A stretch of 64,000 nucleotides of DNA from Gonatopus flavifemur. Taxonomy: Eukaryota > Arthropoda > Insecta > Hymenoptera > Dryinidae. Under the pieces are notes generated by a model. That model saw only the letters and a list, made by a program, of their open reading frames with translations, was not told where the DNA came from and made no database searches. A program made the translations under genes and the position numbers. Shown in pieces: positions 23,604 through 36,124 of this stretch. The stretch covers positions 59,946,001-60,010,000 of the forward strand of contig JAFFJZ010000001.1 of the NCBI GenBank assembly GCA_018340375.1, given 5' to 3'. Numbering within the stretch: the first letter of the stretch is position 1; each line of letters starts with the position of its first letter.

Positions 23604-24706
23604 CACTGTAAAAAAAAACTGGAAATTTACTGTGCAACTGGACTGGAAATTTCCAGTGCTAGTACTGGAATATGGATATTCCAGTACATGTACAGAGATT
23701 TTGTTGTTACGTTACTGAAAATTTACCAAGCATAACTGAAAATTCAGTCATTGTACTGGAATTTTCAAGTTTGAGATGATGTACTGAAATTTTGCCATGA
23801 TTTCGCGAAAATTTTACCGGCTCGTACTACAATTTTATAGTTCTTGTGCAGCAAAAAAAAATATTCCCTCAAAAAGGACTTGAGAAAAAATTTGGAATTT
23901 AGAAAAAAAAACCTAATCGTTGGTATACTGGAATTATACAGGTTTTTAACTGCAATTCTCAGGTTTTGTGATGGAATTTTCCAGTTACTATGCAATTGAA
24001 TTATACAGGTTTTGAACTGCAATTTTCAGGTCGTGTGATGGAATTTTCCAGTTGCTATGCAACGGAATTTAATCACTGTTGCACTGAAATTTTCCACTTC
24101 TATTGGACTTCGTCATTTCTGGCAGGAAAAATTTCAAGTCTTTATATTAAAAATTTCCTGATTGAGATTTTGAATAATAATTGTAATTGTAGCCAATGAA
24201 ATTGATATATGAGGTTTTTCCAAGACTTATCCTCTTGTGTTCTAGATATGAAGCATATGTAGTAACCCAAGCTGGCCTTCCAACATGTCGCGCTATAGCT
24301 CATCGGTTAGGTCTTAGGTTTCAGTTGGTAGGCAGGTAGAAAAGTGTGGGTTCAAATCCTGTTAGGTAGACATGAGTTTCTGTCCATCCAAATGAACGAT
24401 CAAAAGTTTCTCAATCATCTTGGAACACAAGGACCCTGCAAAATCACTTTGCGTGAGCAATTTTTTTTCAATTTTCATGGATATTTTCAGCATTAATTTT
24501 CCAGTACATGTCCTGGAAAAGTCCAGCTCGTGTACTGAAAAATTCCAGTACCGAGGCTCAGAAAATTTCCAGTTTTGATGCGGGAATTCCATAACGTTTG
24601 CACTGAATTTTTGCAGTACAAATGTGCTGAAATTTTCCAGTACATGTACAGGTTAATGACTTCCAGTACATGTACTGGAATTTTCCGGTGAAATTTTTTT
24701 ACAGTG
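23604..24706. mobile_element. 1.1-kb TIR element built of TGGAAATTTTCCAGT units, GA duplication
   Basis: CACTGTAAAAAAAAACTGG at the left is mirrored by TTTTTTTACAGTG at the right, and GA stands outside each end (23602-23603, 24707-24708). The interior near both ends repeats units of the form ACTGGAAWTTTYCAGT and TACATGTACTGG on both strands. This gives many small palindromes within one large one. A tRNA-like module sits at 24289-24362. Confidence 0.7.
24289..24362 (+). repeat. tRNA-like sequence (SINE head or tRNA pseudogene)
   Basis: TATAGCTCATCGGTTAGG resembles a pol III A box and GGTTCAAATCC is a perfect B box about 40 bp downstream. The ends do not pair as an acceptor stem. It lies within the 23604-24706 element. 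Confidence 0.45.
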
Positions 24707-26344
24707 GAGTTTGACCGGTTTTTGTGATAATAAGTAGTGTGATGAAAATCTGATGCCATCAGATGTCCATTGGATATCCGGTATATTGGATATCTGATGG
24801 ATGCCATATCCAAGTGTATTGTATGGGAACTATCTATTGAAAAATATTTTCTGCCGGTATTTAATTGGCTTGTTTAAGCCACAAATATCAGACAGAGTTG
24901 GTTATAAAACTACACTGAATTTCTAATCGAGTCTCCCAAATTCCGACTGGCAGATATAAGCAGATGAAAAATCTACCAATTTTTTATTCCATTTTCCATG
25001 ACAAAATGTGGTCAGAGTATGAAAGAAATTTTCTAACAGAGTCCAACAGGCATTTTGAGCAAGTTAAATGCAGCTTGGGAATCTAGAACGAATTGATTTT
25101 TCACTTTAAAAAGCGAATCTTCAATTTATTCAACTGTCCACATGTTCCTGAAGTTTGAATCGTTTACTGAAACGAATTAGTGATTGAAAAACAAGATACT
25201 AAGCTGTTAACGACTTGTAATCTGGCAGAACATTTTTTAAATGCTTTTCCCAGTTTTCAGAATTCAATTTGAGGAAGTGAACAACAATGGTTTATCAGAG
25301 TTTGAAAGGTCGAATTTCCGTTTCTTTTCTGTAAACGATATAAAGTTCAACAGCGTAATGTTCCCTTTAATTACGTTGGAATTTTTCTTTTTATACTTGA
25401 AGAGTCAAATTTCACTCCCTCAAAACATTCTTATGGGAAAATTGTATTTATCTTGTTCTATTTTTTTCACCTACATCATTTTCTAGATTCATATCACGTT
25501 CGACGATGACGATGATGATAAATATTACTTTATAATTAATTTGTAATGATAATGGCCTCGATGGAATATCTGTATTTTCAAATTGAAAAATTACTAATAT
25601 CGTCAAAGTGCGATATACATTTTTTTCTATGTAGAAGAATTCTCTACGTATGGATTCTAATTAAACGTTATCATACACCGACGCCTGTAACGGCTTGAAT
25701 ATATCCTAAATTCCCTCGAGAGTCAGTTTGCTTGCGTCATTTTATAGTCCACCTCACCATTTATATATTACAGACAGTGATGTTCTTCATAAGATCCCTT
25801 CTACAGTTTTATTTCCATAACAAATGGAATATGATTTGATATTGCGTGAAAGAACGAATTTTTCATCAACGAGATACAGGTGATATGAAGTAATATTTGT
25901 TATTTGAGAATCGTAAATCCAAATATTACCATAGGAAGGTTTTGTTCCTTTTTGAAGAGAAAATTTAAAATCATGAATAATTATCACCATGAATGGAATT
26001 CAAATACAACTGTATGAAACTGATTTTTCAAATGATCAACTATAGTTCTCTTCTTATAAGAAAAGAACATTTATCTTTCCGCTGCAATTACAACGGTAGA
26101 AAAGTAAGTACGAAACTTAACATACCGTTACATACGAAGCGATTTCCTCCAATATCACTCTTACGGAATTCAGTGCCATCCCATGTGGAAAAGTTATATA
26201 GACATTTCACATGCAGTACATTGTTGAAAACGTTTCTAATACATTACCGAAGATTCTGGAGTAGAGGTGGACTCGAGACTCCCGAGTAAAACCAACAAAA
26301 CTTAATTTCACCAGTTCCGATGCAAGATTCGTTGCATCGAAGTA

Positions 26345-26530
26345 CACAGCGAAAAATTTTGTGTCACAGGAGGTTCACTCATAGTTTGTGTTGAAAACAA
26401 CATATCGAATTCTGGTATTCACAGATTTACAGTGTAAATTTAACATTTTTGTGTTGATTTTATACATTTTTTATATTTAACATAAATTGCGAGTGGACCT
26501 CCTGGAACACGCACAAAATTTTTAATTGTG
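26345..26530. mobile_element. palindromic MITE (CACAGCGAAAAATTTTGTG ends), TA duplication
   Basis: CACAGCGAAAAATTTTGTG on the left and the inverse CACAAAATTTTTAATTGTG on the right are flanked by TA (26343-26344, 26531-26532). Arms share AGGAGGTTCACTC and GAGTGGACCTCCTGG. Confidence 0.75.
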
Positions 26531-26536
26531 TACATA

Positions 26537-27306
26537 CCCACATAGCACACAATGTCTCATTAATATTCTCAGAATATCACAAACATTTCATGTTAAATAT
26601 TTCTACGAGATTCCATAGATATCGCGCATAGAATATTTCATAACAAATATTTTGAGAATCTTGCAATTGAAATATTGCAGATATGATATTCTGCAATGTT
26701 CTGGAAATCTATGATGAGGATATTCTGAGAATATTTCAGTCGCAATATTCTATGTGACAGTGAGAATTTTTATTCATCAGACCCGGTACTTAGTAAAATT
26801 TACAAGTCGAGGGCGAAAGAAATTCAATTTCAGCTTTGGAGGATTCTGAATTGATTGTTCTACGTCCCACGGAAACGAATTTATCAGGAACACATCATTA
26901 TGATGACCAAGAGTGGTACATTGAAGTCATCTTAGTGATTAGCTGAGGTAATAGAGGCTTTGCCTATGACTCGGAGACCTGGGGTTCGATCCTCACTGAA
27001 GGAACTTTCCTAATAATCGAATTTCAATGTGTATTTCTCTCACAAAGCCATCCAAATCATATTCTGTACAATATTTGTGGGAAAATTCACTCCAAAGAGG
27101 ATTTTTTTTACCAACAGCAGTATTTTGTACCATCGTTGATACACGTAATTATGAGATGTTTTCCTGTATTTTCAATATTTCAGAAAGATGATGACATGAG
27201 CATTCTAGAGACATTCTGGCAATATTCTTGAGTTGTTCGCCAGAATATTGCATATTTCAAATATAATATCCTGGCAATGTCATTGAGACATTCTGTGCTA
27301 TTTGGG
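26537..27306. mobile_element. composite element, CCCAYAYAGCAC-end family, with a tRNA-like insert
   Basis: CCCACATAGCACACAATGTC at the left is mirrored by GACATTCTGTGCTATTTGGG at the right. The interior holds many TATTCTCAGAATAT and TCTGGCAATATTC palindromes. A tRNA-like stretch at 26930-26998 has an A-box-like TTAGCTGAGGTAATAGAGGC and a B box GGTTCGATCC, so a SINE may have inserted here. Confidence 0.55.
26930..26998 (+). repeat. tRNA-like sequence (SINE head or tRNA pseudogene)
   Basis: TTAGCTGAGGTAATAGAGGC matches a D-arm/A box and CTGGGGTTCGATCCTCAC a T-arm/B box at tRNA-like spacing. Stems are imperfect and no CCA-proximal acceptor pairing is seen. Confidence 0.45.
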
Positions 27307-29207
27307 CAGCTATTCGAAGAATGAAATGGAAGAGAATTTTTAAAGATATTTTTCTGATTTTGAATTCCAAGGTTTATTCAAAACTGTTGCAGTCACGAAA
27401 AGGTCTTGTCTCGTCTTGTCTTGGTCTTGAGCGGAGAAAAATTGTTTGATGTTCTGAATACAATCTATTTAACCCTCTCAGACCTGTTATTTTGAACTAT
27501 TCCATGCTCACGCTTGACTTGATATGCAAGTTCATCATCGAAGATTGTAAAATTGAATGATATTTACTATTCTTAAATTTTGCTCAAGAGTCTCAAGTAC
27601 ATGAGCATTTTGATCATAATTTTGTCACCAATGTGACATGTAATTGAGTCAAACATTTCCCGATCTTCGATCTTGTGATTTCGCATTCATTTGAATCGTT
27701 ATGTAAACACACTCTTGAGAATTTTAATTTACTTGACTGAATCTACCATCATTAACTCTCGAGAAACATCCGAAGAAACAAAAACAGAAATACTAATAAC
27801 AGAAGATCAAAGGGACAGGATAAGTCAACTAGATGCCACTTCGCGAACTAGAAACTTGGATACAAGAAAGTTCCTGGGAAACTTTTTTAATTTCCCACAA
27901 GGTTGAACTCGATGAATGAATGAATGAATGAAGGAAGGAATGTATTTCAATTTGTGTAAATTTCGACGTTTCGAAATACCCGAAGAAAATAATCAGGAAA
28001 AAAAGAGAACAGAAATTTCTTTGCAGTTAATTACGACATCTGTACTGTTTCATTTCTTGCGGAAAACGAAACAATCCTTTTCATTCGTAGGACGTGTATT
28101 GTTCATTTCATAACTTTTCCTTGCACAAAATTTTGGAATAAACTATCGCCACCCTTGGAATTGTATCCTTTTGCTTGTTCGCAGAAGTTTTTTGTTTCTG
28201 CGTTGATTTTTCGATCCGTGATTTTACAAAAAGTTTCACCAACAGAAACTTCAATCTGCAACGTATGAATGGATTCTACCTTGCTTTCGCTTCTCCTCTC
28301 ACAAACAAATACAAATGCAGACACTCTTGTACACGAACACCCTCCCTTTTTGACTTCATCTCTTCCATCACCGCTAATGAGTTTTAGCATCATTAATTAT
28401 ACTCTAGTTATATTTTATTCTAGTACGTCGATCAACGCTTTCAAATTGTGCCACAAGAGTGGTGTCTGTGAAACAGATCCCTATTGGTACTGAATATATT
28501 TGAACATTGTTCACATATTTATACTTGGATTTTATAACCAAGAATCAGACAGTTGAAATTGAGGGGTTCTCATCACTCATTCTGTTACGTTGCATCCAAA
28601 ACACTATACATAATTGTTTGTTTAAAGAAGAAAGATTGATTATTTCCGGTATTATATACAGCAATAGATACAATTCTTACGAACAAAACTACTGGATATC
28701 GTAATGAAGAAAGATTTTTCACATTCATGTGTATTAAAACCATTGGATATGTGGGTAGTTACAAGAAATAAAATCGATACTCTCAGAAAATATCTGTACC
28801 ATTTATACGGCGGGTGCAGTCTACTTTCCAATCTTTATCGTTCAACTATCGAGATTCACTAGCGTGGAAGATGTCATAACAATATTTTCCACCGAAATAA
28901 CCAATTTCGTTGGATGCATGTTTATTAATGTAGGTGCACAAGAATATGTACGTGTATCCTTGTGCCTTTGTCCTTCATGTGCACCAATCCATGATTATAT
29001 ACTGCAGTTCACCGGATTCGAGAATTTCTACGTTTCCTTCTCGTGCATTGTTATTCGCATTCACTTTGAAAAATACTTCTGCAATTTCATTCAAAGAGAA
29101 CGTTTGAGAATGATTACAAAGGAGTGCACGTACGGTCTTGAATGAATATAATAATAACTTGCAAACGCGTATCGTATCTTTGACGTGTGTGAAATATTGA
29201 ATAAAAT
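27307..29207. other. unassigned intron sequence with a small GAAT microsatellite
   Basis: A short (GAAT)n/(GAAG)n tract lies at 27911-27941. Nothing else that I can support was seen. Confidence 0.4.
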
Positions 29208-29566
29208 CCCGTACAGCACAACCACCGATCTTCCACCTAGGACTTCGATGGACTGAAGGTGGATAATAGGTGGAGAAATGGGAGCCGTGGAAATGAGAGA
29301 GAAATGAGGGAGAGACGACGGAGAAATGTCCGCCCCCTGTATTTTCAATAGAACTCAAATTCGTGGATTCATACATTCAGATTTGGTTATTAAAATGTAC
29401 CAATATGAATTATATCGAAAATACAGGGGGCGGATATTTCTCCGTCGCCTCAACGGAGACTCTCCCTTATTTCTTCCTCATTTCCACGGTTCCCATTTCT
29501 CCACCAATTCTCCACTTTCAGTCCACCGAAGTCCTAGGTGGAGGATCGGTGATTGTGCTGTACGGG
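29208..29566. mobile_element. 359-bp palindromic MITE (CCCGTACAGCAC ends), AT duplication
   Basis: CCCGTACAGCACAACCACCG and its inverse ending GTGCTGTACGGG bound two arms of about 140 bp. The arms are unusually GC-rich for this window and share TTCCACCTAGGACTTCG and TTCTCCGTCGCC-type blocks. The flanking AT on each side is a 2-bp duplication. The ends belong with the CCCATACAGCAC elements at 53389 and 55858. Confidence 0.8.
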
Positions 29567-29899
29567 ATTTCATTAATTTTCCTATAAAAAATTATCTATT
29601 CAAAATTATTCAAAGAAATTAAAAATTTTAATGAGAACAAATACGACTACAGAATTCCTTTGTAGAGATATAAACAAATTGTAATTTTTCAAACAAACTG
29701 TTTCAATTTAAAAAAAAAACATCACTTGAAAGCTTTTTGTATTCGAGTGAATCAAGAAATTCAATAATTTGAATTCCAAGCAATATAGCTTTTTCAATCT
29801 ATCGCGTAGAAATTGAATGATTAAGAATAAAATTCAATGAACGCGTGGAAAAGTTAATTTAGCAATCGACAGGATTTCAAATGTGATCGTGTCGCCCTG

Positions 29900-30613
29900 A
29901 CGGTTTTGAGATGACCATAAAATAACCGAAAAATAACGGTTGCTTTGTGCGCTTTTGTAACCAAAAGATTACCAAAAAATTACCAAGTTGTAGGAGATTG
30001 ATTTCGGTAACGTTTTGGTCATTTTCACGAAAGTGACCATAAATTGACCGTTTTTAGGAAAAATTTTATTGGTAAATTTTGGGTAATTTTTGATAGAACA
30101 ACCAAAATTGAACCATTTAGGCAGAAATTTTTTTCGGTAACGTTTTGGTAATTTTAACGAAAGTGACCGAAAATTGACCGTTTTCAAGAGAGATTTTATT
30201 GGTAAATTTTGGGTAATTTTTGATAGAACAACCAAAATTGAACCATTCAGGCCATGCCGAAACCCTAATGCAACCAAAATATAATCATAATATAACGGTT
30301 ATTTTTTGGTAATTTTTCGGTCGTTCAGTCAGGTTCTAACTTTGAATTATTTCAGATATCCCTGATTGATATGGGGAGGATTTTTGGTTATTTGTTGGTA
30401 GAAAATTGGTTTTACATGCGGAAACCCTAATGCAACCAAAATACAACTAAAATATAACGGTTTTTTTTCGGTAATGTTTTTGGTTCAAAAAGCGCACAAA
30501 GCAACCGTTATTTTTCGGTAATGTTTTGGTAAAAAACCTTTGAATTACCATTTTTTCACCATAGTATTACTCAAACCAAACCGAACCTCAAAATGACCGA
30601 AAAATAACCAATT
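29900..30613. repeat. ACCGAAAATAACGG-rich inverted element with a tandem 125-bp duplication
   Basis: Left AACCGAAAAATAACGGTTGC is mirrored at 30497 by GCAACCGTTATTTTTCGGTA. Between them two direct copies (about 30001-30121 and 30130-30252) share TTTTATTGGTAAATTTTGGG and GAACAACCAAAATTGAACCA. Diverged relatives flank the nest at 42889-42972 and 44128-44470. Confidence 0.6.
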
Positions 30614-31650
30614 TTTGGGTTATTTCGAATTCGCCATCGCGATGGTTTAGAATAATTTCGAAGGAATAATTGATGGTTCAGAACAATTCATAAACGATAT
30701 AATTTTAATCTCCGAGAAGGAAGTGGAGAATATTGAAATTGGAAGATATTTACATTGGATTATTCGAATGCCCTGGTTCAGAGAACCCATTCATTCTCAT
30801 TGAGAGGGGAGATTTCTGATTCAAATTCAGTGGATTTCAATCGGAAATCTACACATTTGATGAGACTGAATGTATCTCTTTAAAATCGTATCAATGCATG
30901 TAATTGTCAATTCCTTTCAATTGAATATTTTTCACAGGGTTAATACAAAATTGAATATCAACTATGTAATTTTTTTATATGTACATGTCAAATAACCGTA
31001 GTAGAAGTCATGCTTCGATTCAATTCAAAACCTTGACAGGCCTTGCAAGTCCCTTACAAGAGCCTCTAACGAGTCCAATAGAATTCGAAATTTCCAGTTA
31101 TATTGATTTATGTCATTCCAGTGATATGGTAATTTATTTACATTGAGAAGAATAATCAAAATATATTTTCTTGTTCCAGGAAATTCATTCCTCCAAAAAT
31201 ATTTACTCTTGATCCAAGAAAGTTTTTCTGGAACTAAATATAGATTTCTTGAACTGAGAGAATATTTTCTTAATTCAAGAAAATTTGTCTCAACACTATT
31301 CGAGAATATATTTTCTTGGTATTGATAATTATTTCTTGTAGTGCAACTAAATTTTTATTCTGAGTGACTACAGTTCCTCGCTGTCTAATATTAAAATTAA
31401 ATAATCATGTGCTATGTTGTTTCACAAAATATCTTATTGATCAATTTATGAAAAATAGTCCCATTAGTGCGTGCTATGCGTAATCACAAAATGGCTGTGG
31501 CACATTCGAAAAGTTCTTGTGTAACTTAGAATAAAACTAATGAACAAGCATCATGAAACATACGTTAAGATTCATTTAAATGTTGTTTTTATCATTCGAT
31601 GATTAGTTGCTTCAGCGAAGATTCGCTGTGCGGTCTTCCGCAGGTTGCAA
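30614..31650. other. unassigned intron sequence; decayed MITE relative at 31145-31352
   Basis: The 31145-31352 stretch alternates AATATATTTTCTTG and CAAGAAAAT motifs and ends TAATTATTTCTTGTAGTG. This resembles the CACTGAGAGAAATAATTA element at 36455-36709. The remainder shows nothing I can support. Confidence 0.4.
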
Positions 31651-31654
31651 AACT

Positions 31655-31745
31655 AAATAAATTTCGAGCTTCCGGAGTGGAGCCGCGAAACGTCGGCAAC
31701 CAACCGATACAAGACGCTGCTCCACTCCGGAAGCTCAAAATTTAT
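31655..31745. repeat. short hairpin around GAAACGTCGG
   Basis: GAGCTTCCGGAGTGGAGC (31666-31683) returns as its exact inverse GCTCCACTCCGGAAGCTC near 31720-31737, and AAATAAATTT / AAATTTATTT extends the stem. The loop carries CGCGAAACGTCGGCAACC. It is GC-rich compared with its surroundings. Confidence 0.6.
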
Positions 31746-31839
31746 TTGAATATCCTTCGATGTTTATTCTAAAAGAAGAACGAAAAACAAAGGATTACTC
31801 GTCGCTACCACAATTGATTTTTGATTCTGATTCTTGAAA

Positions 31840-32700
31840 ATTCAGAGCCAGCGAGCCCGTATAAGTGACTTGAGCGGCAGGGCCGGTGGAAGGTCGACCC
31901 TACGGTCGAATACCCTAGCAGGAAGCCCATTAATGGAAACACAGCCGATAATCAACCGATATATGGCTGACGTTGAATGGCCAGCAATTGATTCCCATTG
32001 ATAGACCAAGAATGGCCCAATACTAGGTGACAAGGCAGAAAAAACACTGAAAATACAACATTGTGATCTTGAATCAAATGAGGATAAATTTATCTTAAAT
32101 TAATTTGAGAGCACATTGAAACTCTCAGAGAGCAATTCCTACGTTCGGCTGCATGAATCTGATACCCAATAAATATAACTTCTCGAAGTTGTCTAAAACT
32201 GTTGCATAAGACGTCTTTTGGATATGTATAAGATATTTCCCAGACCATTGTCTAAATCAGCCAGTGATGGCTGCTAAAAACGTGCGATTAATAATATTCA
32301 TGACCCGGTGATGTGCCATTACTGGGCCAATCATTAATTCTTTAATGGCCCAATATCGATTGCCATTATTGGCCCCAAGTTATCATCCAGCAGTCAACCA
32401 TTGATAGGCCATTAATGGTTGCCAATTTTCGGCCGTTCAGGTACGACAATGGCTCAGTAATGGGCCATTATTGGGGCGTTTGTAAAACCCTGCATGGGTA
32501 CTCGGCACGTCAACTTTTTTGGTGTGCTGGATTCGATGTCCGTTCTGATAGACTTCTCTACCCTACCCTTTATCTTCCACCCTCACCCCCACGCTTTACC
32601 TGGCACACCACCAAAAACTGTTCCGCCGGCCCAGTTAAGCGGCCGCCTGGAGCGAAAAAATTTGGGGGTGGCAAAATTGTAGAGAACAACGATTTTAAAT
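31840..32700. repeat. GGCCATTAATGG / GGCCCAAT repeat region
   Basis: Motifs such as GGCCATTAATGG, ATTGGCC and TGGCCCAATA recur on both strands from 31920 to 32470. GC-rich flanks carry GGCAGGGCCGGTGG on the left and CCGCCGGCCCAGTTAAG on the right, which may be diverged terminal repeats. Open frames here follow the repeat and are not called. Confidence 0.4.
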
Positions 32701-32905
32701 CTTGAATTTGGAGCCGCAATACCTAGAGCCAGCCTTGTAAAAATCGAATGCATGACATTATTATACGAATATCAGTAGATAACAAAATGGAGTGACATTC
32801 ATTGCTATAATTCCATACGTAATTAATCAAGATGCATGAAGTAACCATACTGAAAATTCATGTTTCTCTCACATCTAAAATATCAATTTGTTTGTTTTGT
32901 TACAG

Positions 32906-32968
32906 TCGGACTTCAAACCGCAAACTGCCTTACTCTACACGTTCAATTTCTTCATCTCATGTTTAAAT
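32906..32968 (+). CDS. membrane-protein gene, exon 2 of those found
   Basis: This 63-bp exon follows a TTTTGTTACAG acceptor, ends at GTGAGT, and keeps phase 0. It encodes SDFKPQTALLYTFNFFISCL and one Asn: a short polar loop and most of a membrane segment. The hydrophobic stretch continues directly into the next exon (IYSLLCVISQYQEY), which supports the join. Confidence 0.8.
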
Positions 32969-34813
32969 GTGAGTATAAATTTCGTATATTTTTTCATTTG
33001 TTATTCAAAGACTGCACTGCACAAAGAAAATTTTTACTCAAAATTCAGATAAAGTTTTTGAAATTGTTTACAGCACCGTCTTTTTCCTCTTTTTGTATTT
33101 CCGACAAATTCTACTGAGCTTTTGAAGAATATTTCTGAAAGTGCACAAAAAGTTTCAAAAAAATAAGAAGTGAGCTCCTGTAAAAAATTGTGTGGAATCT
33201 TTGAATTTTCAGGAGAATTTTCTGTACTGTGATTTATTAAAATTTCAATCTTTTATCTTCTAATCTTTTCATCCTCCAATTCTCTAATCGCATGTGAATT
33301 TTGCTTCTAACTTAGGTAGTTTTACTTCTAGACTTGTATTATAAAATTTCAAAATTCAATCTTAGTGAGAAAAGGAAGTTTTTTTATTATAATAATTCTA
33401 AGGTATCTAATTTTGTGATCCAATTTTGTAGCTTTTTCAGAGAAAAAAACCTTGTTGAAGAGAACTTCTTTAAAGTTTTTACTGAATAATAACTGATTTT
33501 TCATCCCTATTATTCCTATGATTTCTAAGATACAATAAATAAAAATCTTCACAAAATATCCAAAGGATGTTCGAAAAGAAGACAGAGTTCAGCGAAATTT
33601 TTTCATCTCTCAGCAAATCCGCGGAGACATTATTTCCTGAGATGTACGTGGATTTATTATGGCGCATATCTCATCTCATAAACAAATTTATGCTGTAGAA
33701 ATTTTCATCTTTGAAGACATCAAAAAAATTAAAGCACTGCGCAGTTCTATTCTCGCTATTCTCGATGAGAAATGACGTCGTGAAAGGTTTCTTCAACTTG
33801 TTCAAAGAATACTCCAGGTTGATTCATTTAACTGCGATAGATCAAGAACGCAGTAAAACTTCGAAATTCAATTGAATGCCACTCATTCGAACAACTTCTG
33901 CAGTCCAACAATGTACTCAATTCTTTTTATTGAGTTTCATATTATTCGTCAAACTCGACAAGTAAAATCTTTAAAATAGTTTGAATGCTTTTGAAATTCA
34001 AGCTGATGAAATTTCCATTCATTGTTTTTGTTCATTGACGTTCATTTATTGATATTTGTAGTAAAGCAAAAATATTCCAATACTTTTGATGATCGCGTTA
34101 TGATAACTCGCGAAAAGAACCACATTCTTTTATCAAACATGTATGTTTTTTGTCTCTTCGATTTGAATTTTGAAATGATCGCTTAGTAGAAGATCAAAAA
34201 TTCTGATCCCAAGAAAAGAAAAATGATGATTCCCTGATGTGAAGTTTAATAGAAAATAATTATAATGATTCAGCAAAGTGAGAATTTTGAGAAACTGTAC
34301 TTATCTGATATCACCCAACAGTACACCGATGTGACATGTTTTATGGTAGGGTCGAAAACCAAACTTTTTACCCTCGTGCAATCCGCACAAAGTAGCAAGC
34401 TGGTATCACTTGCAGACAGGGAAAAGAAAATCAGTACTCAGCTTTCGAGTTATTAAAATTCATATACACGAAAAGTGATCATCAGCAGGAATTATTCGAA
34501 GAATCATTTCATGATATATTCTTCTATACGACAGGATTGTGGTTGGATTCGGATCCAAACGACTCTCCAAATTTCTTGGAATGAAAATAAACTCTTGAGA
34601 AGTGAAAATTCCACATCGATGCAGTAAAAAATCACTCATACGTGGTAGAATTTTCATTCCAAGAAATTTAGAGAGGAGGATGATCTCGCTAACGCATACT
34701 GCAGATAGAGAGACCACCTTTTGAAATTCACATAAATAATAACTGAATTTTATATTCATTCGTATATTATCGAATCTCACTTTCCATACATGACGTTTAT
34801 AACTTTGTTACAG
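32969..34813. other. intron, no recognised content
   Basis: AT-rich intron between two exons of the membrane-protein gene; no repeat border or coding signal supported. Confidence 0.5.
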
Positions 34814-34897
34814 ATTTATTCTCTCTTATGCGTCATCTCACAGTATCAAGAATATTTGAGTGGTCGAGGCACTGCAGCGGATGATTGCGAATACAGG
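34814..34897 (+). CDS. membrane-protein gene, exon 3 of those found
   Basis: A GTTACAG acceptor and GTCAGT donor bound 84 bp in phase 0. It completes the last membrane segment and turns cytoplasmic with SQYQEYLSGRGTAADDCEYR. A Cys-Val-Ile-Ser-Gln-Tyr-Gln-Glu-Tyr stretch right after the last helix is, as I recall, the most conserved part of this insect family. From here the transcript can splice either to 38422 or to 40010, because both acceptors are in phase 0. Confidence 0.82.
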
Positions 34898-35629
34898 GTC
34901 AGTATTCTGAGAGTCTCACAACGAAAAAACATTTGGGATAAGGGAAGAACAGTTAAGTGTACTTAATGTGCTATGCTCATTCTGCGATTCAAATAAGATT
35001 TATCGTTTGGTTTTACTTTTCTGCACTGCACAGTGGGGTCAAATGCCAAAAATCTGGAAAAAAATACCAAAAATGAAGTCTGTAGTTTCAGATATTTGAC
35101 CTTTGGAGTGAGTTAAGTAATGTCTCAATTATCAGAATTCAAATATAAAAAGATTTGATCCCTTCTCCCTACTCTTTTATTACAGTTCAAAAGTATCTTC
35201 TCGTGAGGTACCATTCGCGTGAATGAGAGATAGTGAAGTGACGATCATGTTCAAAGAGATGCTGTGTCTCGAAAAGTGGACCGATTGAACTTTTCTAAAA
35301 TGGAATCTACTGCTCGAAGTGTATAGAATATAGCAAGAATTAGTGGAATATCAATTCACTGAGTTGCAAATAATGGCGAAGCAATGATTATATGTGATTT
35401 TTATACCTCCGAATTTGGAAATTTGTTTGGTTATTTGGAGAAAAAGTTGTGTTCCACGCTTTTCCACATCACTTTACTTATTGGAGGTTGTAGATGGGGG
35501 TCTTACCTTCAAGAAGAAAAAAAATTAGCTGCCCCTTTTTGCCCCTTTGGGGTTCCGTCATTGTTTTGTGAAGGGAGTATCTTTCAGACACATTGTGACA
35601 ATCACGAAAAGCTTGATGAAATTGTAAGC

Positions 35630-35835
35630 AGTTCTCAAATTCGTTTGGAAATCGATACCCCGGGGGTTTTTGAGGTCGCTGATGAACAATCGATTGTCAG
35701 AATTTCCAAATTTAAAATGACAGATCCAATATGGCGGACTGAAATTTTAAAGTTCATCAGTTTTCCTTTACACTCAGGATTGGGAGGTTTTTAGGATCGC
35801 TGATTATATTACAAAATCCGTTGTCTTGATGTACA
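35630..35835 (-). repeat. inverted units of the 120-bp satellite
   Basis: Two diverged units lie in the opposite orientation to the array at 36.9-37.5 kb. TTTTTGAGGTCGCTGAT and TTTTTAGGATCGCTGATTA, about 121 bp apart, are reverse complements of the TAATTAGCAACCTCAAAAA part of the unit. Together with the main array this makes a head-to-head arrangement. Confidence 0.55.
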
Positions 35836-36124
35836 TTTTCATACATTTACCATTGCGTACACACTCACCATATTGGATCGGACAAGTTGAATTTCGCAAT
35901 TTCGACAATCCCCTGGTGAAAATGAAACGTCATTGAAACAGCAACCGAACGCCAGAGGAGCGGAAATTTGACAACGGATTCGTACCCAAGCAGCAACGGA
36001 AGTTCAAAGTATGTACGAAATAGAAACGTTCGTAGAATGTACGAATGAGATACGAAGAACATATGATGAAAATTCATGGAATTTTCAGATGGGACTGTTT
36101 TAAATATACTTAGAACGTACATAG

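Noticed and set aside
28864..29145. possible extra exon of the membrane-protein gene
   Set aside because: The frame does not join in phase with hydrophobic continuity, and the 20972 to 32906 junction already reads smoothly.
29326..29622. Pro/Ser-rich frames on both strands
   Set aside because: They are arms of the 359-bp palindrome; the same peptide pattern appears on both strands because the DNA is inverted.
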